A stretch of DNA of 64,000 nt from Lachnospiraceae bacterium (GTDB lineage Bacteria; Bacillota; Clostridia; Lachnospirales; Lachnospiraceae), in the NCBI GenBank assembly GCA_024405155.1, contig JAKSPC010000001.1, positions 62,001-126,000 on the forward strand, given 5' to 3'. Both the position numbers and the translations under genes were made by a program. Below, in pieces: positions 1-8,000 of the stretch; the stretch's first letter is position 1, and every line of letters starts with the position of its first letter. A model generated the notes under the pieces. That model was not told where the DNA came from. It did no database searches and worked only from the letters and a program-made list of their open reading frames with translations.

Positions 1-619
1 CCTGATTCAGGATGGCGAAGCGGTATGCCGTGTTCTGCAGCTCTCCCAGGATGTGGGAGGAGATGATGATGGTGGTGCCGAATTCTTTATTGACGTCCTG
101 GAACATGTTGCGGATATCGGCGATACCCTGCGGATCCAGGCCGTTTACCGGCTCGTCAAAGATCATGACTTCCGGATTTCCCAGCATGGCGTTGGCAATG
201 CCCAGTCTCTGGCGCATGCCCAGGGAGTAGCCCTTTACGGCTGTTTTGGTACCGTGAAGGCCCACCAGCTTCAGCACGCGCTCGATCTCCGGTTTCGGAT
301 TCTTTACGGCTTTCAGGTTTGCGTAGTATTTCAGGTTTTCCACGGCATCCAGATAGGGGAAGAAATTCTGTCCCACGAAAAATCCCGTGCGGCTCCTGCC
401 TTTTTCCAGAGAATCTCCGGGCTCTCCGATGCGGACGGTGCCGCCCTGATAATCCGAAAGGCCCAGGATGATCTTGAAGATGGTGGTCTTGCCGGAGCCG
501 TTGGCGCCGATCAGGCCGTAGATCTCACCCTTTTCGATCTCCATGTTCACGTCCGTCAGAACGTGATTTTTTCCGTAACTTTTCTTTAAGTGTTCCAGGG
601 AAATGATGGTCTCGCTCAT
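1..619 (-). CDS. ABC transporter ATP-binding protein, partial (C-terminus outside window)
   Basis: About 206 N-terminal residues are visible, starting at ATG 619 (MSETIISLEHLKKSYG). It has Walker A (GANGSGKTT, residues 38-46), Q-loop, signature (YSLGMRQRLGIA), Walker B (VMIFDEP) and H-loop (SSHIL). The style is that of the bacitracin/lantibiotic-type exporters (BcrA-like), which are energised by separate membrane permeases; the permease is presumably beyond the window edge. It follows the M13 peptidase gene by only 9 bp on the same strand, so the two are probably co-transcribed. The ABC family call is firm; substrate is unknown. Confidence 0.9.
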   Translation of the reverse strand, partial: MSETIISLEHLKKSYGKNHVLTDVNMEIEKGEIYGLIGANGSGKTTIFKIILGLSDYQGGTVRIGEPGDSLEKGRSRTGFFVGQNFFPYLDAVENLKYYANLKAVKNPKPEIERVLKLVGLHGTKTAVKGYSLGMRQRLGIANAMLGNPEVMIFDEPVNGLDPQGIADIRNMFQDVNKEFGTTIIISSHILGELQNTAYRFAILNQ

Positions 620-628
620 ACTTCCTCC

Positions 629-2854
629 TTACCAGATGATGATGCGGTCTTCCGGGGCCAGGTACATGCCGTCCCCTTCTTTCACATCGTATATTTTCAT
701 GAATTCGTCAAACTGCTGCACGGTCACGTTGGTGCGGAAGAATGCCAGCGGATGCACGTCCTGCTGTGCGTAGAGCCGCTCCACCTTATCCGTGCATACC
801 TTTCTCCACAGCTCCGCATAGGAACGGAAGAACAGGTCGTAGTCAAAGTCTTCCACGCGGCCTGCCGCCATCAGCGCACATTTCATGCCGCCCATGTCGG
901 CGATCGCTTCTCCCGAAACACCGGCTTTGTAGCTGTCCATGCCGGGAGCAGGTGACTGTGCCGTATACCAGGCGGACAGGCGGTAGGTCTTGGAAGTGAA
1001 AATGTTTCTGTCCGCGGCAGACATCAGATCGTTTCTGTGCATGACGCCAAGATCTATACCGAACTTGTCGTACTTCGTGCCGGTATCGTCAAAGCCGTGG
1101 GTCATCTCGTGTCCCAGGATCGTGCCCATGCGGGCCAGATTCTGTTCATAGGGAGCATCCACGGAGAACGTGAAGCCGCCGGCCGTGATGCCGGAAGGAA
1201 TGATGATGGCGTTTTCGGCAATGTTGTTAAAGGCATTGGCCACGGTGGTGGGGCACTCCATCAGATCCCACTCGTTTCTGGTGCGTTTCTTTCCGACGAA
1301 GGAAGCTCTGCGGCTCTCGTTGAAGTTCAGGATGCTGCGGACCATGTCCACCAGATTTTCGTCCTTTGAGAAATCCAGCGGAAGATAGGAGATGTATTCG
1401 TCAGGGAACAGGACGCGCTCTGCCATGTGGTCCAGTTTGTCCACGCAGTTGGAGCGGCTTTCCTCGGTCATCCATTCTTCCGTGGCCAGGATGTTCCTGA
1501 GCTCTGCCTTTACGTTGTGGGTCAGGTCTGCAAGCGCTTCCTTTTCGTCACCGCTTAAGTAGGCGGCAATGTACATCATGTCGAAAGGAGCGGGCAGATA
1601 CTGCTTGATGTAGTCATTGATGAGGGCATCGTCGGCCTTGTCTTCGGCGGTCAGCTCCGCGTCGGTCCCCATGTCCATGGGTGCTGACGAATCGGGGCTG
1701 TCACTTTCTTCGGCGGTGTCTTCGGTCTCTTCTTCCGGCTTGCCGCGGGTCAGGATAAAACGCACCTCATCGGCGGTCGCGGGATCCAGAAGGTCACAGC
1801 CGGCATAGATGGTGTTCACCAGATAGAAGGCTTTGAATTCTTCCAGATTGGCTTCGACATAGGTCTCTCCCAGGGCCGTCATGTAATCCGGCTGATAGAT
1901 GGTGACTTTGCCGGCACTGTCCAGGCCATGGTTTTTCAGGTAGGCGGCAAAGGGATAGTCACCCATCAGCGCGTCGGCTTCTTCCACGGAAAGTTCCCGG
2001 GTGTAGTTTCCTTCGAAATCATCCGCATTGATGGCACCCTGCCGCAGCATGTGCTGCGCCATGCGGCACTCCAGGTAATAGCAGTTTTTCAGGATCCTGT
2101 TTACTTCAGCCTCGCCGTACCCCAGCTTTTCCATCACCAGGCGGGTGATCGCCGACTTTTTCTGCTTGGCGAAGATGGCCTGGTCGTCGATCCAGTCGTA
2201 ATTGGTGCAGTCGCCCAGAGTAAGGTAGCCGTTGTTGATGGGCTTTACCAGCACGCGGTAGGTCTCGGGATCCGTCTTTGTGGAACCCACGGTGATCTCA
2301 ATAATGGGAGAACCGGGGATGTTCTTCTCGCTTTCTGCAATAAAAGCGGACATCTCGGACAGGGAACCGATCTTAAGGACTTCCTCCACGTAGGGACGCA
2401 TCGGCTCCGCGCCAAGGGCGGTCCGTTTTTCGGTATCGGCGGCTTCCGCGGCAAAACGTGCCACCAGATCACCTGCATGGGCGATCTCTTCCGCGCTCAT
2501 GCCCACGGAAGTGTTCGTGAGGTAGCCGGTGGATGCCGGATCGCGGATCAGCAGGCGCTGCTGTTTCTCCATTTCTTTTTCGCCGCGGAACAGGTCAATG
2601 TTGATGCCGTCTTTATCGGGCTTGTTGCTTACGAGCCAGTCTTTGTTGACAGCGGCATGGAAGTCGTCCTGTTCGCGGATGGTCATGTCGGCCGTGATCT
2701 GTCCTTCGATGTCGGAAAAGTGCCAGCTGACAGTTCTGCCCTGAACTTCCTCCATCGCCTGGACCGCATCCTTTACGGCGGAACAGCCGGCAGTCCCCGC
2801 TGCCAGCGCGCCGACCAGTAAAACGGCCACGATTTTTCTGATGTGATGTTTCAT
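629..2854 (-). CDS. M13-family (neprilysin/PepO-like) zinc metallopeptidase, lipoprotein
   Basis: 741 residues. I chose ATG 2854 (MKHHIRKI) over the longer frame because it has an AAAGGA ribosome binding site and begins directly with a lipoprotein signal ending in AAGTAGC. The gluzincin motif HEMTH is at about residues 582-586 and the third zinc ligand lies in GEAIAD (E about 648), both as expected for M13. NAFNNIAENAIIIPSGI matches the conserved M13 core upstream of the zinc site. The acidic stretch around residues 385-430 (many E, D and S) looks like a flexible insertion. The family cleaves short peptides outside the membrane. It is probably first in an operon with the ABC ATPase. Confidence 0.93.
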   Translation of the reverse strand: MKHHIRKIVAVLLVGALAAGTAGCSAVKDAVQAMEEVQGRTVSWHFSDIEGQITADMTIREQDDFHAAVNKDWLVSNKPDKDGINIDLFRGEKEMEKQQRLLIRDPASTGYLTNTSVGMSAEEIAHAGDLVARFAAEAADTEKRTALGAEPMRPYVEEVLKIGSLSEMSAFIAESEKNIPGSPIIEITVGSTKTDPETYRVLVKPINNGYLTLGDCTNYDWIDDQAIFAKQKKSAITRLVMEKLGYGEAEVNRILKNCYYLECRMAQHMLRQGAINADDFEGNYTRELSVEEADALMGDYPFAAYLKNHGLDSAGKVTIYQPDYMTALGETYVEANLEEFKAFYLVNTIYAGCDLLDPATADEVRFILTRGKPEEETEDTAEESDSPDSSAPMDMGTDAELTAEDKADDALINDYIKQYLPAPFDMMYIAAYLSGDEKEALADLTHNVKAELRNILATEEWMTEESRSNCVDKLDHMAERVLFPDEYISYLPLDFSKDENLVDMVRSILNFNESRRASFVGKKRTRNEWDLMECPTTVANAFNNIAENAIIIPSGITAGGFTFSVDAPYEQNLARMGTILGHEMTHGFDDTGTKYDKFGIDLGVMHRNDLMSAADRNIFTSKTYRLSAWYTAQSPAPGMDSYKAGVSGEAIADMGGMKCALMAAGRVEDFDYDLFFRSYAELWRKVCTDKVERLYAQQDVHPLAFFRTNVTVQQFDEFMKIYDVKEGDGMYLAPEDRIIIW

Positions 2855-2974
2855 TAGAGTTCCTTTCGGGGATCGCCGGCTTTGAACGAGTCTTCTTTGA
2901 TCACCGGCTTTTAACACTGTAACAAAACTATTTTAATGAAGAGCGGGAGGGATGTCAACGAAGACTGAACAAGG

Positions 2975-3010
2975 TACAAAAAAAGGGAGCGTTCGAACAC
3001 CGCCCCTGTC
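2975..3010 (-). terminator. Possible intrinsic terminator reading leftwards
   Basis: Read on the minus strand this is an imperfect G/C stem (GGGGCG ... CGCTCCC) followed by TTTTTTT. It lies between the palindrome array (3093-3356) and the M13 gene. No protein gene precedes it on that strand, so if real it would end a transcript that runs through the array. Stem has a bulge; moderate to low confidence. Confidence 0.35.
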
Positions 3011-3092
3011 ATGCCCCGCTTGCGGGGGCGGGGCGGCGCTCCTCACATAGCAGCCGCCCGCCGCAAGCACGTGAGCCGGTTCAAAAATCTCC

Positions 3093-3356
3093 ATGTGAGC
3101 CGCAGACCGTGTTTTGGCCATTCCGGCTCACATGCGTTCCAAGTCTAAAAACTGGGATGTGAGCCGGAGACGCGTTTGCGCGGCATTTAGCTCACATAAA
3201 AATAGTTATGTAAATCGATTTAAGAAGATTTCGGCAGGATTTTCGGTAGCGATGTGAGCCGGAACGAGGGTAAAGGGCTCAGAGGTCCAAATCGGCAAAA
3301 ATTTCGTGAGCATTTATGTGAGCCGGAAGCGGCTTAAACCGCTCAGCGGCTCACAT
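3093..3356 (-). repeat. Four-unit palindrome array, family 1, copy A
   Basis: Units of 41 bp are bounded by ATGTGAGCC and GGCTCACAT: 3093-3133, 3157-3197 and 3316-3356; a fourth at 3252 has a good left arm and a decayed right arm. Unit starts are 64, 95 and 64 bp apart. The whole block matches, in reverse orientation, the block at 32058-32321, including 24 identical bases at 3281-3304. A further half site (CGTGAGCCGG) is at 3070. The interior of each unit differs, so it is not a CRISPR. It sits between divergent genes; the stretch 3357-3555 to its right holds nothing I recognise. Confidence 0.85.
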
Positions 3357-3555
3357 GCCGGTTTTTGTGGACATACAAGTGCTCATGGGATGCGTGTCCA
3401 TAGAAAGGTTTACTGCTCTCTGGACAAACAGGTCCGGAGCAGATCAGAAAGATTTGAACGAAAACGTCCTGACGGCAAATAGTTGCACAGGATCCGAGCT
3501 GTCAAAACACGGCATGAGAACGGATATGGCAAATGAAAATTAAAAAATTTTCAGC

Positions 3556-3586
3556 TTGACTCTTACGTTACGTCATAGTGTATGGT
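3556..3586 (+). promoter_or_regulatory. MerR-type promoter with 19-bp spacer
   Basis: The -35 is TTGACT (3556-3561) and the -10 is TATGGT (3581-3586), separated by 19 bp. The over-long spacer contains a dyad around ACGTTACGT, the layout MerR family activators need to untwist their own promoters. This supports autoregulation of the gene starting at 3641 and rules out a start at GTG 3578, which lies within the promoter. Confidence 0.8.
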
Positions 3587-3640
3587 ATCCTTATCGCGAG
3601 GGAGAAGGAAACCATGCTGCCGAAAAAGGAGAAAGAAGTC

Positions 3641-4369
3641 ATGTTAACGGTAAACGAAGTCAGCAGGCTGACCGGCGTGAGTGTAAGGACGCTGCAGTAC
3701 TACGATTCCATCGGGCTTCTTAAGCCTGCAGAGCATACGGGGGCCGGCTATCGGCTCTACGATGACAATGCGCTTTCCCGACTGCAGCAGATCCTTTTGT
3801 ACCGGGAACTGGAGTTTTCGCTGAAGGACATAAAAAAGATCCTTACGGCACCGGATTTCGACAGAAAAAAGGCGCTTGTGCAGCAGATCAGCCTTCTGGA
3901 AATGAAAAAGGAACATCTGGAGGACCTGCTTCTCTTTGCCCGCGAAATGAAAGAAAAAGGAGATGTAACTATGGATTTTTCAGCATTTGATACAACGAAG
4001 ATGGAAGAGTACGCGGCAAAAGCAAAAGAGCAGTGGGGCCGGACCGACGCCTATCGGGAATATGAGAAGAAGGCAAAGGACCGCACGCAGAAAGAAGAGG
4101 CTGAGACGGGAAAGGGGCTTATGCAGCTGTTTGCGGAGTTCGGTGCCATGAAAGCGGAGGATGCCGGCGCGGCAGCCGTGCAGGCACAGGTGAAGAAACT
4201 TAAGGATTACATCACGGAGCACTACTATACGTGCACGGATGAGATCCTTTCCGCTCTTGGAGCCATGTATGCCGCCGGCGGCGATTTTACTGAAAATATC
4301 GATGCGGCAGGCGGATCCGGCACGGCGAAATTTGCCGCGGCCGCCATTGAACGTTACTGCAGAAAGTGA
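3641..4369 (+). CDS. MerR family regulator with TipA-like effector domain
   Basis: 242 residues. N-terminal winged helix MLTVNEVSRLTGVSVRTLQY, followed by the GYRLYDD wing and a dimerisation helix to about residue 115; the C-terminal half is helical, like the TipAS ligand-binding domain of TipA/Mta regulators that bind drug-like molecules. ATG 3641 is preferred because AAGGAG lies 9 bp upstream and MerR proteins normally begin there; ATG 3614 is an alternative. It precedes an M20 amidohydrolase by 29 bp and is probably autoregulated from 3556-3586. Confidence 0.88.
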   Translation: MLTVNEVSRLTGVSVRTLQYYDSIGLLKPAEHTGAGYRLYDDNALSRLQQILLYRELEFSLKDIKKILTAPDFDRKKALVQQISLLEMKKEHLEDLLLFAREMKEKGDVTMDFSAFDTTKMEEYAAKAKEQWGRTDAYREYEKKAKDRTQKEEAETGKGLMQLFAEFGAMKAEDAGAAAVQAQVKKLKDYITEHYYTCTDEILSALGAMYAAGGDFTENIDAAGGSGTAKFAAAAIERYCRK

Positions 4370-4398
4370 TAAAAAAAACAGCCTGGAGGGGGGGCAGC

Positions 4399-5781
4399 AT
4401 GCTTTACGAAAAATATCTGAAGATCATTGACGAAAAACGTGATAAAGTGACCGGCGTTTCCGACGGCATCTGGGACAACGCGGAGATCCGCTACCATGAA
4501 TTCAAGTCTTCAAAGATCCTTTCCGACGCTCTCGAAGAGGAAGGATTCATGGTGGAGCGCGGCATCGGCGGTATGCCGACGGCATTTAAGGCAGTGTACG
4601 GAAACGGTCATCCGGCCATCGGCGTGCTGGCGGAATTCGACGCCCTGGAAGGGCTTAACCAGAAAGCAGGCGCTACAGCCCCCGAAAATATTCCCGGACC
4701 GGACGTGGGCCACGGCTGCGGCCACAATCTGTTTGCCGGCGGGTCTTTTGCGGCGGTGCTGGCCATAAAGAAATATCTGGAAGAAACGGGGAACGGTTCC
4801 GTCACTCTGTTCGGCTGTCCCGCGGAGGAAAGCGGCGCGGGCAAGGCATTTCTTGCCAGAGAAGGTGTCTTTGACGGCATGGACGCCGTCATCGGCTGGC
4901 ATCCCGAAAAGATGTACATGGTCCGCACCAGGCCAAGCCTTGCGAACCTTGGCTATACCTACTATTTCAAAGGGGTCGCGTCTCATGCCGGCGGTTCGCC
5001 CGAAAAGGGCAGGAGCGCGCTGGACGCGGTGGAGCTCATGAACGTGGGCGCCAATTTCCTGAGAGAACACATGCCCACCACCTGCCGGGTGCATTATGCA
5101 ATCGTGGACGCCGGCGGGACGGCCGCCAACGTGGTGCAGGCCCATGCCGCCGTTTCCTATACGGTGCGGGCAAATACCTTAAAAGAAGTGCAGGAGCTTC
5201 ACCGGCGGGTGGATCTGATCGCGCAGGGCGCCGCCATGATGACGGAGACCACCGTGACCGAAAAGTTCAACGCCGGCTATTCGGAAGTGATCCTGATCCC
5301 CACGCTGCAGAAAACCGTAAATGAGGCGCTGCACGACATTCCGCTTCCCGTTCCCACGGCCGAAGACATTGCTTTCGGAAGAAAGCTGCAGGAGACTTTT
5401 GTCATGACGGAGGAGGAGAAAGCCGCTCCCGTTTATGCGGAAAAAGTGCTGGATCCGGCGCCGCCGAAAGCCCACGGAGGCTCCACCGATACCGCTGACG
5501 TGAGCTGGAACTGTCCTACGGTGCAGATCCACATCGGCACCTGGGCGAAAGGAACGCCCGGACACAGCTGGCAGGCCGTGGCGCAGGGAAAATCCCGCTA
5601 CGCGAAAGAAGCCATGCTCTATGCCGGAAAGGCCGTGGCAGGCACCGCCATCCGTCTCATGGAACATCCGGAACTTTTAGCAAAGGCAAAGGCAGAGCAT
5701 GCGGAGCTCACAAAAGGCGGGTACGTAAGCCCGATCCCGGCAGATGTGAAAGCGCCGGTGGCTGAACAACATGAAAAATAA
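4399..5781 (+). CDS. M20 family amidohydrolase, AbgB-like (aminobenzoyl-glutamate hydrolase subunit B type)
   Basis: 460 residues, ATG 4399 preceded by GGAGGGGGG. The metal motif HGCGHN (around residue 112) and the catalytic PAEESGAG are those of M20 amidohydrolases; length and order fit the AbgB branch, which cleaves N-acyl amino acid amides such as p-aminobenzoyl-glutamate in the cytoplasm. No AbgA partner is next to it. Its last 11 bases overlap the following nuclease gene, so the two are translationally linked, and the MerR regulator lies just upstream. The exact substrate is not known. Confidence 0.85.
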   Translation: MLYEKYLKIIDEKRDKVTGVSDGIWDNAEIRYHEFKSSKILSDALEEEGFMVERGIGGMPTAFKAVYGNGHPAIGVLAEFDALEGLNQKAGATAPENIPGPDVGHGCGHNLFAGGSFAAVLAIKKYLEETGNGSVTLFGCPAEESGAGKAFLAREGVFDGMDAVIGWHPEKMYMVRTRPSLANLGYTYYFKGVASHAGGSPEKGRSALDAVELMNVGANFLREHMPTTCRVHYAIVDAGGTAANVVQAHAAVSYTVRANTLKEVQELHRRVDLIAQGAAMMTETTVTEKFNAGYSEVILIPTLQKTVNEALHDIPLPVPTAEDIAFGRKLQETFVMTEEEKAAPVYAEKVLDPAPPKAHGGSTDTADVSWNCPTVQIHIGTWAKGTPGHSWQAVAQGKSRYAKEAMLYAGKAVAGTAIRLMEHPELLAKAKAEHAELTKGGYVSPIPADVKAPVAEQHEK

Positions 5782-6709
5782 CCGTTCATTTATAAAAACA
5801 GCGGGCATCGCGGCACTGATCATCGCCGGTGTGGTGCTGATCGGATCTCTGATATCAAAAAGCCAGAATGCCGCATCGCAGAAGACTCTCTTTGAAAAGG
5901 TACAGGAGACGCCGGCGACGGTGGATCTTTCCGCCATACCTGCATATTCCAAAGATCTGTATGTGGAATTAAACGGAAACAAGCCGTTTTTTGATGCTTC
6001 GGTCCTGGAAGCCGTTCCTTATGAGTACTACAGTCCCCTGGACAAGGCGGGCCGGTGCGGCCCTGCTTTTGCCATATGCTGCAAAGAGACCATGCCTGGC
6101 CCGGGAGAGCGGGAGAATATCAGCAGCATCCGGCCCACAGGGTGGCAGGATACCGAGTATCCGTTTATACCGGATGGAAATCTGTATAACCGGTCTCACC
6201 TCATCGCCCGGTCTCTTACCGCCGAGGAAGCAAATGAGAAAAATCTGATCACCGGTACCCAGCAGATGAATCAGGACGGCATGAATCCTTTTGAGGTCCT
6301 TGCCGCCCGGTATATCGACGATACGGGGAATCACGTGGCATACCGGGTCACCCCGGTTTTTGAGAATGACAACGCCGTCGCCTACGGTGTCATCATGGAG
6401 GCCGTTTCTCTGGAGGACGGCGGAAAAGGCGTCTGCTTCAATGTCTACGTATACAACGTACAGCCTTACGTAAAGATCGACTACAGGACCGGAAACAGCG
6501 AAACGGATGAAAAAGCGCTCTCCGAACGGGAAACCGATCCCGCCATGGAAAGCGCGACATACATCATCAACAAAAACAGCATGATATTCCACAAAAAGGA
6601 CTGTGCAGCTCTTCCGAAAGAGAAAAACAGGATCTACACGGAAAAAAGCTATGAGGAACTGGTGGCGGAAGGATGCAAGCCGCACAAAGGCTGTTTGCCG
6701 GAGCCGTAG
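5771..6709 (+). CDS. Membrane-anchored DNA/RNA non-specific endonuclease with C-terminal Cys/His tail
   Basis: 312 residues. One N-terminal hydrophobic segment (about residues 8-28) acts as signal anchor. The central domain resembles EndA/NucA-type beta-beta-alpha-metal nucleases: NRSHLIA (about 140-146) stands where the family has DRGH, and TGTQQMNQDGMNPFE carries the metal-binding Asn. The tail (residues about 255-312) has HKKDC and GCKPHKGC, like the Ada-type zinc modules attached to some secreted thermonucleases. Possible roles are DNA scavenging or uptake at the cell surface. The start overlaps the upstream gene by 11 bp. Confidence 0.85.
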   Translation: MKNNRSFIKTAGIAALIIAGVVLIGSLISKSQNAASQKTLFEKVQETPATVDLSAIPAYSKDLYVELNGNKPFFDASVLEAVPYEYYSPLDKAGRCGPAFAICCKETMPGPGERENISSIRPTGWQDTEYPFIPDGNLYNRSHLIARSLTAEEANEKNLITGTQQMNQDGMNPFEVLAARYIDDTGNHVAYRVTPVFENDNAVAYGVIMEAVSLEDGGKGVCFNVYVYNVQPYVKIDYRTGNSETDEKALSERETDPAMESATYIINKNSMIFHKKDCAALPKEKNRIYTEKSYEELVAEGCKPHKGCLPEP

Positions 6710-6712
6710 AAG

Positions 6713-6755
6713 AGCACGGATCGGAGCCCGCACGTCAGGATGCGCGGTGCTTTTT
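6713..6755 (+). terminator. Possible terminator for the nuclease operon
   Basis: AGCAC (6713-6717) pairs with GTGCT (6747-6751), an inner CGCA/TGCG stem stacks inside, and TTTTT follows. It overlaps the last codons of the convergent sstT gene. Short outer stem, so only moderate support. Confidence 0.35.
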
Positions 6756-7970
6756 CTCCGCCTTCTCTTTGGCGTAGAATTCCGCGGCGGCGGTGAATAC
6801 CGCGTCGGAACTGGAGTTTAAAGCGGTCTCCACGGAGTCCTGGATCACGCCGATGATAAAGCCCACGGCCACCACTTCCATGGCGATGTCATTGCCGATG
6901 CCCATCAGCGAGCAGGCCATGGGAATGAGGAGCAGCGAACCGCCGGCCACGCCCGAGGTGCCCGCGGCGCCCAGCGTCGAAACGATGGAAAGAATGATGG
7001 CAAGGGGCAGCGGGATATTGAGTCCCAGGGTGTTGGCGGCTGCCAGGGACATGACGGTGATGGTCACGGCCGCGCCTTCCATGTTGATGGTGGAGCCCAG
7101 CGGGATCGATACGGAATAGAAGTCCTTATCAAGTCCCAGTTCTTCGCAGAGCTTCATGTTTACGGGAATATTGGCCGCGGAGCTTCTGGTGAAAAATGCC
7201 GAAACGCCGCTCTCTTTTAAGCAGCGGAAAATAAGCGGGTAGGGATTCTTTTTCAGAAGGAACCATACCACTGCCGGATTGATGACCAGAGCCACGAAGG
7301 CCATGGTCCCCACAAGCATCAGGATCAGCTGACCGTAGTTTACGAAGATCTCCAGGCCGTTGGTGGAGATGTTGGTGTACATGATGCCCATGACGCCGAA
7401 AGGCGCAAACTGGATCACCCAGGATACGATCCTGGAAACGGCGTCGGACAGATTGGAAATGTTTTTCACCGTATCCGGAACGTTGATGGCTTTCAGCGCC
7501 ACGCCCAGCACAATGGCCCAGAACAGGATGCCCAGGTAGTTTCCTTCCGCTATGGCTTTGATGGGGTTCTGCACCATGTTGCCAAGAAGTGCCTCAAAGA
7601 TCTCTTTGAGCCCCGACGGCGCGGGTGTCTCTCCATAAGCCTCGATATTGGAAAGGATGATCTTTACCGGGAACAGTCTGCTGACTGCCACTGCGCAGAT
7701 CGCGGCCAGGAACGTGGAAAAAAGATAAAGGATAATGACCGTCCGGAACCTGGATCCGATGCCGTTGACCGCCTGCGCGATGGCAGAACTTACCAGCAAA
7801 AATACCAGGATGGGGGCGATGGCTTTCAGCGCGCCGATGAACAGCGTGCCGGGGATGCCGAAAAAGGATGCCTTCGGGAACAGAAGACCCAGGATCGCGC
7901 CGATCACCAGACCGGCGACGATCTTTAAGATCAGGCTGCTTTCCGTCCATTTTTTGAGAATACTTTTCAT
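6735..7970 (-). CDS. sstT: Serine/threonine:sodium symporter SstT
   Basis: 411 residues, about 8-9 membrane helices. The sequence is that of the DAACS (glutamate/serine symporter) family: FFTRSSAANIPVNMKLCEELG, a PLGSTINMEGAA hairpin and a TLGAAGTSGVAGG re-entrant loop. These are the SstT hallmarks; the protein imports serine and threonine with Na+. Start ATG 7970 has an AGGCAGGA site. It lies 30 bp downstream of the SpoIIE-type phosphatase gene on the same strand, so co-transcription is likely. Confidence 0.95.
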   Translation of the reverse strand: MKSILKKWTESSLILKIVAGLVIGAILGLLFPKASFFGIPGTLFIGALKAIAPILVFLLVSSAIAQAVNGIGSRFRTVIILYLFSTFLAAICAVAVSRLFPVKIILSNIEAYGETPAPSGLKEIFEALLGNMVQNPIKAIAEGNYLGILFWAIVLGVALKAINVPDTVKNISNLSDAVSRIVSWVIQFAPFGVMGIMYTNISTNGLEIFVNYGQLILMLVGTMAFVALVINPAVVWFLLKKNPYPLIFRCLKESGVSAFFTRSSAANIPVNMKLCEELGLDKDFYSVSIPLGSTINMEGAAVTITVMSLAAANTLGLNIPLPLAIILSIVSTLGAAGTSGVAGGSLLLIPMACSLMGIGNDIAMEVVAVGFIIGVIQDSVETALNSSSDAVFTAAAEFYAKEKAEKKHRAS

Positions 7971-8000
7971 GTCGTTCCTGCCTTTCTGTCTGTCGAATTT

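Noticed and set aside
2933..3121. Small minus-strand ORF in the gap before the M13 gene
   Set aside because: Runs through the palindrome array and a GC hairpin; no ribosome binding site.
3093..3356. CRISPR array
   Set aside because: Repeats are short inverted arms, not 23-47-bp direct repeats, and the spacing alternates 64/95/64; no cas genes nearby.
3578..3640. N-terminal extension of the MerR gene from GTG 3578
   Set aside because: The codon lies within the promoter spacer and -10, upstream of the expected transcript start.
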